Shown here one piece after another: positions 33,842-42,646 of a stretch of 64,000 nucleotides of DNA. Source of the DNA: Paenimyroides aestuarii (GTDB lineage Bacteria; Bacteroidota; Bacteroidia; Flavobacteriales; Flavobacteriaceae); assembly GCF_024628805.1 (NCBI RefSeq), contig NZ_CP102382.1:2356001-2420000 (forward strand), given 5' to 3'. The notes below the pieces were generated by a model. The model worked only from the letters and a program-made list of their open reading frames with translations. It was not told the origin of the DNA and searched no databases. Positions within the stretch are counted from its first letter, which is position 1. Each line of letters begins with the position of its first letter. Both the position numbers and the translations under genes were made by a program.

Positions 33842-34486
33842 GTGAAAGACACTGCAAAACATCAAGGTTTACGAAATCAACTAATAAAGCTATTAGCTGA
33901 AAAAGGTATTTATGACCAAAATGTACTCACAGCTATGAATACCATTCCAAGACATTTGTTTTTAGAATCGGGCTTTCATGATTTTGCTTATCAAGATACT
34001 GCTTTTCCTATCGGAGCCGGACAAACTATTTCGCAACCATACACCGTTGCTTTTCAGTCGCAGTTATTGCAAGTGAAACCCGATGATAAAATTTTAGAAA
34101 TTGGTACGGGATCGGGCTATCAAACAGCCGTTTTGTGCAAAATGGGTGCAAAAGTTTTTACGGTTGAACGCCAAAATGAATTGTACAGAAAAACATCGGT
34201 TTTATTACCCAAATTAGGCTATCGTCCACGTGTGGTTTCGTTTGGCGACGGATACAAAGGCTTGCCTAAAGACGCACCATTCGATGGAATCATCGTTACT
34301 GCCGGTGCGCCTTTTATTCCGCAACCGTTAATGGCACAGTTAAAAATAGGAGGTAGGCTGGTAATTCCTGTTGGCGATGCTGTTCAAGTAATGACTTTAT
34401 TGATTAGAACCTCGGAAACGCATTTTGAGCAACACGAATTTGGCGATTTTAAGTTTGTACCGATGCTGGAGGATAAGAATAGGTAG
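33842..34486 (+). CDS. pcm: Protein-L-isoaspartate O-methyltransferase
   Basis: Methylates L-isoaspartyl residues formed in ageing proteins with S-adenosylmethionine so that they can return to aspartate. The 214-residue enzyme has the active-site loop RHLFLESGFHDFAYQDTAFP, then GAGQTISQPYTVAF and the SAM-binding ILEIGTGSGYQTAVL. The start is GTG at 33842 (KDTAKHQGLRNQL). No ATG occurs before the conserved first helix. It is monocistronic, convergent with the next gene, with a 2-base spacer. Confidence 0.95.
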   Translation: MKDTAKHQGLRNQLIKLLAEKGIYDQNVLTAMNTIPRHLFLESGFHDFAYQDTAFPIGAGQTISQPYTVAFQSQLLQVKPDDKILEIGTGSGYQTAVLCKMGAKVFTVERQNELYRKTSVLLPKLGYRPRVVSFGDGYKGLPKDAPFDGIIVTAGAPFIPQPLMAQLKIGGRLVIPVGDAVQVMTLLIRTSETHFEQHEFGDFKFVPMLEDKNR

Positions 34487-34488
34487 GT

Positions 34489-34914
34489 TTACGAAAACCA
34501 ACTAATTATTTCTCCTAAACCAACAAAAAAGCAAACTCCAAAGATTATAAAAAGTAAAAAACAACCAATTGGAATAAGTTTTTGAAAGACATTTGAGTCG
34601 TTTCTTTCTATTACTTTTTTAGGATTAGCTTCATATTTCTCAACATATCCAATTATTGTTGATGAGTCTTTATCAATCCAATCTACAAATCGTTCAAAAG
34701 GTATTGTTTTGTCTTTTGATATGTCTGTAATAGTATTAATATTTTTTGAAGCAATTAGCATGTACATTGAATAAAGAAGTAAACCCTCTTTATTGGCTTT
34801 TATATAACTTTCGTCATTACCACCACCATATTGGAAAATCCCAAAATAGGCATTTTCCTTTAATTTTTCTGTATCAAATTGATTTATTAATTCTTGAATT
34901 TTTTGATCATCCAT
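34489..34914 (-). CDS. Hypothetical tail-anchored membrane protein
   Basis: A 141-residue protein I do not recognise. Residues 1-105 are soluble and acidic (MDDQKIQELINQFDTEKLKEN, GYVEKYEANPKKV). The C-terminal 27 residues form one hydrophobic helix (LIPIGCFLLFIIFGVCFFVG), so it is probably tail-anchored in the inner membrane. It has no signal peptide. It lies in an AT-rich pocket with a second unknown gene, between pcm and smpB. Confidence 0.6.
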   Translation of the reverse strand: MDDQKIQELINQFDTEKLKENAYFGIFQYGGGNDESYIKANKEGLLLYSMYMLIASKNINTITDISKDKTIPFERFVDWIDKDSSTIIGYVEKYEANPKKVIERNDSNVFQKLIPIGCFLLFIIFGVCFFVGLGEIISWFS

Positions 34915-34986
34915 AAGTTATATTTTTTCCAAAAATAAAAAAAATTATCAATCTCTTAATGAGCTTTTATATCTTTGAAAGAAAAT

Positions 34987-35520
34987 ATGAGAATAAGTTT
35001 CTGTCTTTTTCTATTGTCTATTTCTGTTTTTTCTTGTAAAAAAGAAGAATCGGTAATAACTGATATGGGCATATATTCAGATCGTTTCTTTATCGATGAA
35101 AATGCATTTTTTGAACAAATGAGTTTAGATGACACTTTAACATGCTATATAATGTTAGATAAGTGTGGTGAATGGGGAGGACCTCAAGAATATTATAAAA
35201 TTTACCAAACACATAAAGATAGTACCTATTTAAAATATTATTGGTTTGATATGGATTGTGACTCAAATAGAATTTGGAGAGATTCAATGAGATTTCACGA
35301 GAAATCACCTATTCTTTTAACCCAGAAAGATAAAAAATACCTTTCAAATTTATTTCTTCTTATTATGAAAGGAAAAATAACTGAGAAAGTTGGTAGCAAT
35401 GCAGGTGATAATGTTCATTTATTTTCCAAAGATTCTACTTTGAATGTTTCTTTTCACACCGATAATGATTTATTTGAAAGAGATTACAAACAAATAAAAA
35501 ATCAATTATTTAAAAATTAG
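34987..35520 (+). CDS. Hypothetical lipoprotein
   Basis: A 177-residue protein with a lipoprotein signal: MRISFCLFLLSISVFSC with lipobox SVFSC (Cys17) followed by KKEES. The open frame starts 4 codons earlier at a TTG, but the ATG at 34987 is the natural start of the signal peptide. The mature part contains DTLTCYIMLDKCGEWGGP and FDMDCDSNRIW but no family I recognise. It is divergent from the tail-anchored protein gene and convergent with smpB. Confidence 0.65.
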   Translation: MRISFCLFLLSISVFSCKKEESVITDMGIYSDRFFIDENAFFEQMSLDDTLTCYIMLDKCGEWGGPQEYYKIYQTHKDSTYLKYYWFDMDCDSNRIWRDSMRFHEKSPILLTQKDKKYLSNLFLLIMKGKITEKVGSNAGDNVHLFSKDSTLNVSFHTDNDLFERDYKQIKNQLFKN

Positions 35521-35557
35521 ATATTGTCAGTAAAATCAAAAAAAACTTATTAGTTTC

Positions 35558-36010
35558 CTAATAAGCTTTCTTCAAGCGGTCTAAACTAATTTTATTTTCG
35601 CGGTCTTTAATGGTTTCGCGTTTATCGTATAGTTTTTTACCTTTTGCCAAAGCAATTTCAACTTTTGCCAAGCCTTTTTCGTTGGTAAACAAACGCAGTG
35701 GTACAATGGTTAAACCTTTGTTTTGCACACTTTTATTTAACGATTTTAATTCTTTTTTGTTTAAAAGCAGTTTGCGTTCGCTTTTTGCTTTGTGGTTGTA
35801 ATGTGTTCCGAACGAATATTCTTCTACATGCGAATTAATCATAAACAATTCACCGTTTTGAAACTCACAAAAACTGTCGGCAATAGATGCTTTCCCCAAA
35901 CGAATGGACTTTATTTCGGTTCCTGCCAAAACAATTCCAGCCGTATATTTTTCAATAAACTCAAACTCAAATTTGGCACGTTTGTTTAATATGTTGATAT
36001 TTTTCTGCAT
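35558..36010 (-). CDS. smpB: SsrA-binding protein SmpB
   Basis: Binds tmRNA and brings it to stalled ribosomes for trans-translation. The 150-residue protein has the family core: KNINILNKRAKFEFEFIEKY, AGIVLAGTEIKSIRLGKASI, the EYSFGTHYNHKAKSERKLLL segment, and the C-terminal tail KGKKLYDKRETIKDR that enters the decoding centre. A perfect TACATTTG box ends only 4 bases before the ATG, so the mRNA is probably leaderless. No tmRNA gene is seen nearby. Confidence 0.96.
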   Translation of the reverse strand: MQKNINILNKRAKFEFEFIEKYTAGIVLAGTEIKSIRLGKASIADSFCEFQNGELFMINSHVEEYSFGTHYNHKAKSERKLLLNKKELKSLNKSVQNKGLTIVPLRLFTNEKGLAKVEIALAKGKKLYDKRETIKDRENKISLDRLKKAY

Positions 36011-36014
36011 AGTG

Positions 36015-36022
36015 CAAATGTA
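36015..36022 (-). promoter_or_regulatory. -7 promoter box directly adjacent to the smpB start
   Basis: TACATTTG on the minus strand matches TAnnTTTG. Four bases (CACT) separate it from the ATG, which puts the transcription start at or next to the start codon. Confidence 0.55.
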
Positions 36023-36045
36023 CTAAAAGTTGGTGTTTTGTAAAA

Positions 36046-37701
36046 CTATTTGTCTTTTTTCCAAATGGAATAAATAATAACGATGCCCAAAATGCCTGAA
36101 ATGATAAAACCTATCAAACCTAAAAACGAATTTCCGTAGAACAGCGGCGGAATATGAGCCATCATTAAAATAGACGAGCCAATTGACAAAGCAGCAATGA
36201 TAATGGCATACGTTAACCGGTTTGATGCATTTTGCAGGGTTTTTCGAACATCTTCTAAGCCCTGTACTTCAAAATTGATCTTTAATTTATCATCTTTTAT
36301 TTTCTCTAATAAAACGGTTAAATCATCGGGCAGGTTTTGCATATTTGCTGCCAAAATTTTTAAATGTTTTATTGATTTTTGTGCAATTTGTTTGGGACCG
36401 TATTTTTTTAAAGCCAATTCATTTGCATATGGGCGCATGCTTTCCATAACGTTTAGCTCAGGGTCTAACTGCTTGCCAATTCCTTCAATGATTGAAATTC
36501 CACGCATCAGCAAATAGATAAATTCCGGCATCAACACATGATTATTTGCCATAATCGATTTTACTTTTGCCACAATATCGTTCACGTTAATCTCGTTCAA
36601 AGCGGTGTGTTCCAGCATGTGAAAAATATCGTAAATTTCCCGTTCCAACGTTTTTTCATCTTCAATATGATATTCAATTGCCAAACGTTTGGTAAGACGA
36701 ATGATTTTTTTGGCATCTTGAATCATAAAACTTTCAATAATTTCTTCTAACAATGCCATATCGCCTTTCATAATCTGCCCCATAGAACCAAAATCTATAA
36801 AGCAAAACTTTTGGTTGTTCATTATAAACACGTTGCCCGGGTGCGGATCTGCGTGAAAAAAACCATCTTCTAAAACCATTTTCATAAACAAAACAATGCC
36901 TGTTTGCGCCACATCTTTTGGCAGCATGCCGTTTTCAATGATTTTTTCTTTATTGTTCACCTTGAAACCCTCCACAAATTCCATGGTAAGCACGTTATTG
37001 TTCGATAGTTCTTTATAGGTTTGCGGAACATATACTTCGGTGCGGTTTTCGAAATTTTTGCGGAATTTTTCTATATTATGCAGTTCATTGGTCAGCGATA
37101 ATTCGCGATACATATTGTTTTCAAACGAATTTATAAGCTGTTTTAAACTCATTTTTCGGGCAGTATCATAATTTTTTTCCAGAATATTTGCCAAATCTTT
37201 CATGATCATGATATCCGACCGAATTATTTCTTCGATAGTGGTTCTCTTAACCTTAATCACCACTTTTTCACCGTTAATCAATCGCCCCACATATACTTGC
37301 GAAATAGACGCAGATGCAATAGGAGTAGGGTTGATATATTCAAATTGTTCTTGAGGATCAATTAAAAGTTCGTCTGCCAATTTTTGGAATATATCTATAT
37401 CTTCAGGCGGCACATTATCTTGCAGTTCGGCTAATTCGGCAATCATTTCTGGTGGCAGAATATCTTCGCGGTTGCTGAACATTTGTCCGAGCTTCACATA
37501 CGTTGGTCCCAATTCTTCCAACACTAAACGCACACGCTTATAAACGCCGAGTTTAAAAATTTCTTCGCCGCGTTTTGATTTTAGGAAACCTTTGGGCAGA
37601 AATTTTTCTGCACTGGTACGCGCAATAATATCATCGAATCCATATTTAGATAAAATACTGATTACGTTGCCAATACGTTTTATTTTTTTGATTTGATTCA
37701 T
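36046..37701 (-). CDS. ABC1/AarF/UbiB-family protein kinase-like
   Basis: A 551-residue member of the ABC1/UbiB atypical kinase family, which supports isoprenoid quinone synthesis and membrane lipid homeostasis. Visible are the KxGQ-type motif YVKLGQMFSNREDILP (about 85-100), the A-rich nucleotide loop ASASISQVYVG, catalytic-loop FFHADPHPGNVF and the metal-binding FCFIDFGSMGQI, then two C-terminal membrane segments (YAIIIAALSIGSSILMMAH, GLIGFIISGILGIVIIYSIW). The longer frame adds 6 codons; the ATG at 37701 is taken as more likely. Start choice is uncertain. Confidence 0.92.
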   Translation of the reverse strand: MNQIKKIKRIGNVISILSKYGFDDIIARTSAEKFLPKGFLKSKRGEEIFKLGVYKRVRLVLEELGPTYVKLGQMFSNREDILPPEMIAELAELQDNVPPEDIDIFQKLADELLIDPQEQFEYINPTPIASASISQVYVGRLINGEKVVIKVKRTTIEEIIRSDIMIMKDLANILEKNYDTARKMSLKQLINSFENNMYRELSLTNELHNIEKFRKNFENRTEVYVPQTYKELSNNNVLTMEFVEGFKVNNKEKIIENGMLPKDVAQTGIVLFMKMVLEDGFFHADPHPGNVFIMNNQKFCFIDFGSMGQIMKGDMALLEEIIESFMIQDAKKIIRLTKRLAIEYHIEDEKTLEREIYDIFHMLEHTALNEINVNDIVAKVKSIMANNHVLMPEFIYLLMRGISIIEGIGKQLDPELNVMESMRPYANELALKKYGPKQIAQKSIKHLKILAANMQNLPDDLTVLLEKIKDDKLKINFEVQGLEDVRKTLQNASNRLTYAIIIAALSIGSSILMMAHIPPLFYGNSFLGLIGFIISGILGIVIIYSIWKKDK

Positions 37702-37730
37702 AGCTTTTTTGTTGACCAAAAGGTATAAAA

Positions 37731-37757
37731 AAAGTAGTAAGGTTTTCTTACTACTTT
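37731..37757 (-). terminator. Terminator of clpC
   Basis: A perfect 10-bp stem (AAAGTAGTAA with TTACTACTTT) around a 7-base loop, followed on the minus strand by a T-run. It lies 18 bases after the clpC stop. Confidence 0.85.
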
Positions 37758-37775
37758 CTTAAAATTTTGATTGAT

Positions 37776-40319
37776 TTAATTTTTTAAAGAAGAATTTGCG
37801 TTTTTCACACTCACCTTTAATTGGTCTTCATCCTTCATTTTATCCATCACTAAAACATCATTTTCGTGAATGTTTCCATTGATGATTTCTTCAGCCAATA
37901 AATCTTCCACATACTTTTGGATGGCACGTTTTAACGGACGCGCTCCATATTGTTTGTCGAAACCTTTTTCTGCGATAAAATCCAAGGCATCTTGCGTTAA
38001 TTCTAACTGATAACCTAAAGACATCACACGCAAATATAATTTCTCAATTTCGATATTGATGATTTTATGGATATGCTCTTTTTCTAAAGCGTTGAACACC
38101 ACCACATCGTCAATTCTATTCAAAAATTCGGGTGCAAATGCTTTTTTCAAGGCATTTTCAATCACCGATTTTGATAAATCTTCTTGTTGGTCTTGTTTGG
38201 ATTTAGTTCCAAAACCAACGCCTGTTCCAAAATCTTTTAACTGGCGTGCACCCACATTCGAGGTCATGATGATAATGGTATTTCTAAAATCGATCTTTCT
38301 ACCCAAACTGTCCGTTAAGTGTCCATCGTCTAAAACCTGCAGCAACATATTAAACACATCTGGGTGGGCTTTTTCCACTTCATCTAACAATACCACTGCA
38401 TAAGGTTTTCTGCGCACCTTTTCGGTTAACTGACCACCTTCTTCGTACCCAACGTATCCCGGAGGTGCACCTACTAAACGCGAAATGGCAAATTTTTCCA
38501 TATACTCGCTCATATCGATACGGATTAATGCATCTTCAGAATCGAATATTTCTTTAGCAATTACTTTTGCCAATTGTGTTTTACCAACACCTGTTTGCCC
38601 AAGGAAAATAAACGAACCAATTGGTTTGTTAGGATCTTTTAATCCTGCGCGATTTCTTTGGATTGATTTGGCAATTTTTGCAACTGCTTCGTCTTGACCA
38701 ATAACTTTTCCTTTAATCGCATCGGGTAATTTTGCCAATTTTTTACTTTCGGCCTGTGCAATTTTGTTAACAGGAATACCAGTCATCATCGAAACTACAT
38801 CGGCTACATGGTCTTCGGTAACAGTAATTTTATTGTTTTTAGAATCTTCTTCCCAACGTTCTTGTGCAACGGCTAAATCTTTTTCAATACGTTTTTCGTC
38901 ATCGCGCAAAGCTGCAGCTTCTTCGTATTTTTGACGTTTCACAGCATCGGTTTTTTTATCGCGCACTTCTTCTAAGTCTTTTTCCAGACTTAAAATTTCA
39001 TCGGGAACCTCAATATTGGTAATATGTACCCGCGATCCTGCTTCGTCCAATGCATCAATAGCTTTGTCTGGTAAAAAACGATCGCTCATATATCTACTTG
39101 TTAATTTCACACAAGCTTCAATAGCTTCGGGTGTGTAAATTACATTGTGATGATCTTCATATTTAGGTTTGATATTGTTCAGAATAGTAACTGTTTCTTC
39201 TTCTGTTGTAGGTTCCACAATTACTTTTTGAAAACGACGTTCCAAAGCGCCGTCTTTTTCAATATATTGGCGGTATTCATCTAAGGTGGTTGCACCTACA
39301 CATTGAATTTCTCCACGCGCCAAAGCAGGTTTAAACATATTCGATGCATCTAATGAACCTGTTGCACCGCCGGCACCAACAATGGTATGAATTTCATCGA
39401 TAAAAAGAATAATATCATCGTTCTTTTCCAATTCATTCATTACGGCTTTCATACGCTCTTCAAACTGTCCGCGGTATTTTGTACCTGCAACCAAGCTTGC
39501 TAAATCTAAAGTTACCACACGTTTGTTAAACAAAATACGCGATACTTTCTTTTGCGTGATGCGCAGCGCCAAACCTTCTGCAATAGCCGATTTACCCACA
39601 CCTGGTTCTCCGATTAAAAGCGGATTGTTCTTTTTGCGGCGCGATAAAATTTGCGAAACACGCTCTATTTCTTTCTCGCGACCTACAACCGGATCTAGTT
39701 TACCAAGTTCAGCCATTTCTGTTAAATCACGACCAAAATTGTCTAAAACCGGAGTTTTAGATTTTTTGCCTGACTTGTTTTGGGCAGATGGATTATTAAA
39801 ACCGTCTGACATACTGTCACCTCTTTCTTCATCGTCGAAAGCGCTGTTTCGTGGTTGTTCATTCATAGATTCTGAATTAGATAATAAACCTACAAATTCT
39901 TCCTTAGCACTGTCGTAATCTACTTTACAGCGGTTTAACAGAATAGTGGATGGATCTTCGGTATTTCGAAGGATCGACATAAGAATATGTCCTGTGTTGA
40001 TCACATCGGTTTTGTATAATTTTTTTTCCAAAAACGCTCTTTTCAAGGCATTTTCAGCTTGTTTTGTTAAGTGAATATTCTTTTTTTCTGTGTTGATGAT
40101 TTTATTAGGGTTCTCAGGAATCAACGCTTCAAAGCGATTTCTAAGAAATTCTAAATCAATTGATAAGTTTTGTAATATCGTGATTGCTTCGCCTTGGCTT
40201 TCGCGCAAAATACCAAGCATGATATGCTCTGTACCAATATAATCGTGCCCTAAACGTAAAGCTTCATCTCTACTAAAGGTAATTACTTCCTTTACTCTTG
40301 GTGAAAAATTGTCGTCCAT
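37776..40319 (-). CDS. clpC: ATP-dependent Clp protease ATP-binding subunit ClpC
   Basis: AAA+ unfoldase that feeds substrates to ClpP. The 847-residue protein has the Clp N-domain (residues 1-145, two repeats), AAA1 with Walker A GEPGVGKSAIAEGLA (about 237) and Walker B DIILFIDEIHT, a UVR-like middle region (KRQKYEEAAALRDDEKRIE, about 430-450) typical of ClpC/MecB rather than ClpA, and AAA2 with GQTGVGKTQLAKVIA and the Clp loop region. The C-terminal D2-small domain GFDKQYGARPLKRAIQKYV completes it. Monocistronic with its own terminator. Confidence 0.96.
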   Translation of the reverse strand: MDDNFSPRVKEVITFSRDEALRLGHDYIGTEHIMLGILRESQGEAITILQNLSIDLEFLRNRFEALIPENPNKIINTEKKNIHLTKQAENALKRAFLEKKLYKTDVINTGHILMSILRNTEDPSTILLNRCKVDYDSAKEEFVGLLSNSESMNEQPRNSAFDDEERGDSMSDGFNNPSAQNKSGKKSKTPVLDNFGRDLTEMAELGKLDPVVGREKEIERVSQILSRRKKNNPLLIGEPGVGKSAIAEGLALRITQKKVSRILFNKRVVTLDLASLVAGTKYRGQFEERMKAVMNELEKNDDIILFIDEIHTIVGAGGATGSLDASNMFKPALARGEIQCVGATTLDEYRQYIEKDGALERRFQKVIVEPTTEEETVTILNNIKPKYEDHHNVIYTPEAIEACVKLTSRYMSDRFLPDKAIDALDEAGSRVHITNIEVPDEILSLEKDLEEVRDKKTDAVKRQKYEEAAALRDDEKRIEKDLAVAQERWEEDSKNNKITVTEDHVADVVSMMTGIPVNKIAQAESKKLAKLPDAIKGKVIGQDEAVAKIAKSIQRNRAGLKDPNKPIGSFIFLGQTGVGKTQLAKVIAKEIFDSEDALIRIDMSEYMEKFAISRLVGAPPGYVGYEEGGQLTEKVRRKPYAVVLLDEVEKAHPDVFNMLLQVLDDGHLTDSLGRKIDFRNTIIIMTSNVGARQLKDFGTGVGFGTKSKQDQQEDLSKSVIENALKKAFAPEFLNRIDDVVVFNALEKEHIHKIINIEIEKLYLRVMSLGYQLELTQDALDFIAEKGFDKQYGARPLKRAIQKYVEDLLAEEIINGNIHENDVLVMDKMKDEDQLKVSVKNANSSLKN

Positions 40320-40461
40320 TTTTAAATATTTAGGGTTTTTTTAATTAACATATCAAATTTCGTACCGTTACAATTTATATGTCAGTTTGTTTTATTTGAC
40401 TATAACTAATATATGAAACTATTTTGTATTTTCCTACAATTGTTAAAAGAAAAAAGACAGC

Positions 40462-41226
40462 TTAGTAGCTATCTTCATTTATAGAGTTAATGATTGATGG
40501 TTCAACTGCTGCTTCGGATGCAACCTCTGTTGCAGCTTCGTCATAGCCTTCCTCATAATATTCCTCGGGTTCGTTCATTGATCTGATATCGTCTTCGGTA
40601 TATTGATAATGTATATTGAATTTCTTTGATTTTTTGTCATATACAATTGCTTCTTTTCTATAATCGGTTTTCACAATTAATCCACCACAAGAAGCAGGTG
40701 TCAATTTTGCTTCGTTTTCATAAATTTTTGAACCTACTTTAAAGGAATTAATAATTGGCAAATCACCGGTATATTTTTTTATAAACAAACCTTCACCTTT
40801 ATGATTGAAAATGACCAACATGCTGCTTGTGTAATCGTTGTTTTCAAACAAAACTGCTAAATCGTCTTCATCATTGTCATCATCGGTAAAATCGCCAAAC
40901 GCATAAACCGATTTTGCCCGATCTGGAATTTTAGTTAAAAAGTAAGTGCCGTCTAAATAACCGTTATATTCCATAAAGTCATAGATAAATTGCTTATAAT
41001 GATCTGGAATTTGATCATATTCGGCCACAGAAAATATTTGTTCGTAGGCTGGGGTAGCGGTTTCAACGGGCAATTCTTCCTCATTTTTTGTTGTTGTTTT
41101 CCAAAAAATTCCTGCTGAAATAAGAAGCAGTGCTACAATGCCTAAAATGATATAGAGCCCTTTTTTAGATTTTTTTGGCGGCACGGAACCGTACCTTTCT
41201 TGTAAATTTTCATTGCTTGTTTCCAT
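40462..41226 (-). CDS. Hypothetical single-span membrane protein
   Basis: A 254-residue protein starting METSNENLQERYGSVPPK, with a cytoplasmic lysine-rich segment, one transmembrane helix (GLYIILGIVALLLISAGIFW, about 29-48) and a large periplasmic domain. The domain contains an acidic run (DFTDDDNDEDDLAVLFENND) and a FG-GAP-like or calcium-binding-like wording, but no family I can name. The C-terminus is acidic and rich in E, A and S. The frame opens 29 codons further upstream, but those residues are not conserved-looking; the ATG at 41226 is chosen. Function unknown. Confidence 0.6.
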   Translation of the reverse strand: METSNENLQERYGSVPPKKSKKGLYIILGIVALLLISAGIFWKTTTKNEEELPVETATPAYEQIFSVAEYDQIPDHYKQFIYDFMEYNGYLDGTYFLTKIPDRAKSVYAFGDFTDDDNDEDDLAVLFENNDYTSSMLVIFNHKGEGLFIKKYTGDLPIINSFKVGSKIYENEAKLTPASCGGLIVKTDYRKEAIVYDKKSKKFNIHYQYTEDDIRSMNEPEEYYEEGYDEAATEVASEAAVEPSIINSINEDSY

Positions 41227-41291
41227 TTTTTTCTTTCTAAATTTTATCAAAAATAAAAAATGATTTGATACGAGTGCTATTTTTTTAGAGC

Positions 41292-41326
41292 AAAAAAAAT
41301 AAGCCCGATACAACTATCGGACTTAT
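41292..41326 (-). terminator. Terminator of sucC
   Basis: A 12-bp stem with one C-A mismatch (ATAAGCCCGATA with TATCGGACTTAT) around CAAC, followed on the minus strand by a run of eight T. It is 30 bases after the sucC stop. Confidence 0.82.
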
Positions 41327-41355
41327 CTGTATATTTAATTTAAAGAATCAATTAA

Positions 41356-42549
41356 TTATGATAATGCTTCTTTAACGCGATCTGATGCTTCTTGGAATTC
41401 AATAGCCGATAAAATTGGCATACCAGACTCATCAATAATTTGTTTAGCTAAATCTGCGTTTGTTCCTTGTAAACGTACAATAATTGGCACTTTAATATCG
41501 TCGCCCATGTTTTTGTATGCATCAACAATACCTTGAGCCACACGGTCGCAACGAACAATTCCACCAAAAATATTGATTAAGATTGCTTTTACGTTTGGAT
41601 CTTTTAAAATGATACGGAAAGCAATTTCTACACGTTTAGCATCTGCAGTTCCACCTACGTCTAAGAAGTTTGCTGGTTCAAAACCTGCATACTTAATTAA
41701 ATCCATTGTAGCCATTGCCAAACCAGCACCGTTTACCATACAACCTACGGTTCCATCTAAATCTACATAGTTTAAACCTGCTTCTTTAGCTTCCACTTCA
41801 ATTGGGCGTTCTTCTGTAGTATCGCGCATTTCCGCATAATCTGCATGGCGGTATAAAGCGTTATCGTCTAAAGTAACTTTTGCATCAACAGCAATGATTT
41901 TGTCATCTGAAGATTTTAAAACGGGGTTAATTTCAAACATTGAAGCGTCGCAACCTACATAAGCTTTGTACAATGCATCAACAAATTTCACCATTTCTTT
42001 AAATGCACCACCTGATAAACCTAAGTTGAATGCAATTTTACGTGCTTGGAATGATTGTAAACCAACAGCTGGATCAATTTCTTCAGTAAAGATTAAATGA
42101 GGTGTTTTTTCTGCTACTTCTTCAATATCCATACCTCCTTCGGTAGAATACATAATCATGTTTTTACCAGTACCTCTGTTCAATAAAACAGACATATAGA
42201 ATTCGGAAGTTTCGCTATCGCCCGGGTAGTAAACATCTTCAGCAATCAATACTTTGTTTACTCTTTTACCTGTTGGAGGTGTTTGTGGAGTAATTAAATC
42301 CATGCCAATGATTTGACCTGCAATTTCTTTTACTTGGTCTAAGTTTTTTGCTAACTTAACACCACCACCTTTTCCACGGCCACCAGCATGAATTTGTGCT
42401 TTAATAACATGCCAACCTGTACCTGTTTCTTCTGTTAACTGTTTTGCTACTGTTACTGCTTCTTCAGCTGTGTTAGCTACATGGCCGCGTTGAACACGTA
42501 CACCGTAACTAGAAAGTATCTGTTTACCTTGAAATTCGTGTAAATTCAT
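41356..42549 (-). CDS. sucC: Succinate--CoA ligase (ADP-forming) subunit beta
   Basis: Beta subunit of the TCA-cycle enzyme that makes ATP (or GTP) from succinyl-CoA. The 397-residue protein has the ATP-grasp domain: MNLHEFQGKQILSSYGVRV, KAQIHAGGRGKGGGVKLAKN (about 50-69), the metal ligands near MFEINPVLKSSDD and IAVDAKVTLDDNALYRH, and the C-terminal CoA-ligase domain with FLDVGGTADAKRV and INIFGGIVRCDRVA. No sucD is adjacent, which is common in this group. A TATTTTTG box lies 23 bases upstream of the ATG. Confidence 0.96.
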   Translation of the reverse strand: MNLHEFQGKQILSSYGVRVQRGHVANTAEEAVTVAKQLTEETGTGWHVIKAQIHAGGRGKGGGVKLAKNLDQVKEIAGQIIGMDLITPQTPPTGKRVNKVLIAEDVYYPGDSETSEFYMSVLLNRGTGKNMIMYSTEGGMDIEEVAEKTPHLIFTEEIDPAVGLQSFQARKIAFNLGLSGGAFKEMVKFVDALYKAYVGCDASMFEINPVLKSSDDKIIAVDAKVTLDDNALYRHADYAEMRDTTEERPIEVEAKEAGLNYVDLDGTVGCMVNGAGLAMATMDLIKYAGFEPANFLDVGGTADAKRVEIAFRIILKDPNVKAILINIFGGIVRCDRVAQGIVDAYKNMGDDIKVPIIVRLQGTNADLAKQIIDESGMPILSAIEFQEASDRVKEALS

Positions 42550-42572
42550 TAATTATACGTTTTTTAGAGTTA

Positions 42573-42580
42573 CAAAAATA
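42573..42580 (-). promoter_or_regulatory. -7 promoter box for sucC
   Basis: TATTTTTG on the minus strand matches TAnnTTTG, 23 bases before the sucC start codon. Confidence 0.5.
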
Positions 42581-42646
42581 TAAAACTTGTTTTACATTGC
42601 CTAAAAAAAATGAAATATTGTTGTTTTTAGGCTAAAACTTTGGTTT

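Noticed and set aside
35520-36045. tmRNA (ssrA) gene next to smpB
   Set aside because: No CCA-ending acceptor-like stem or ANxLAA-type tag reading frame was seen around smpB.
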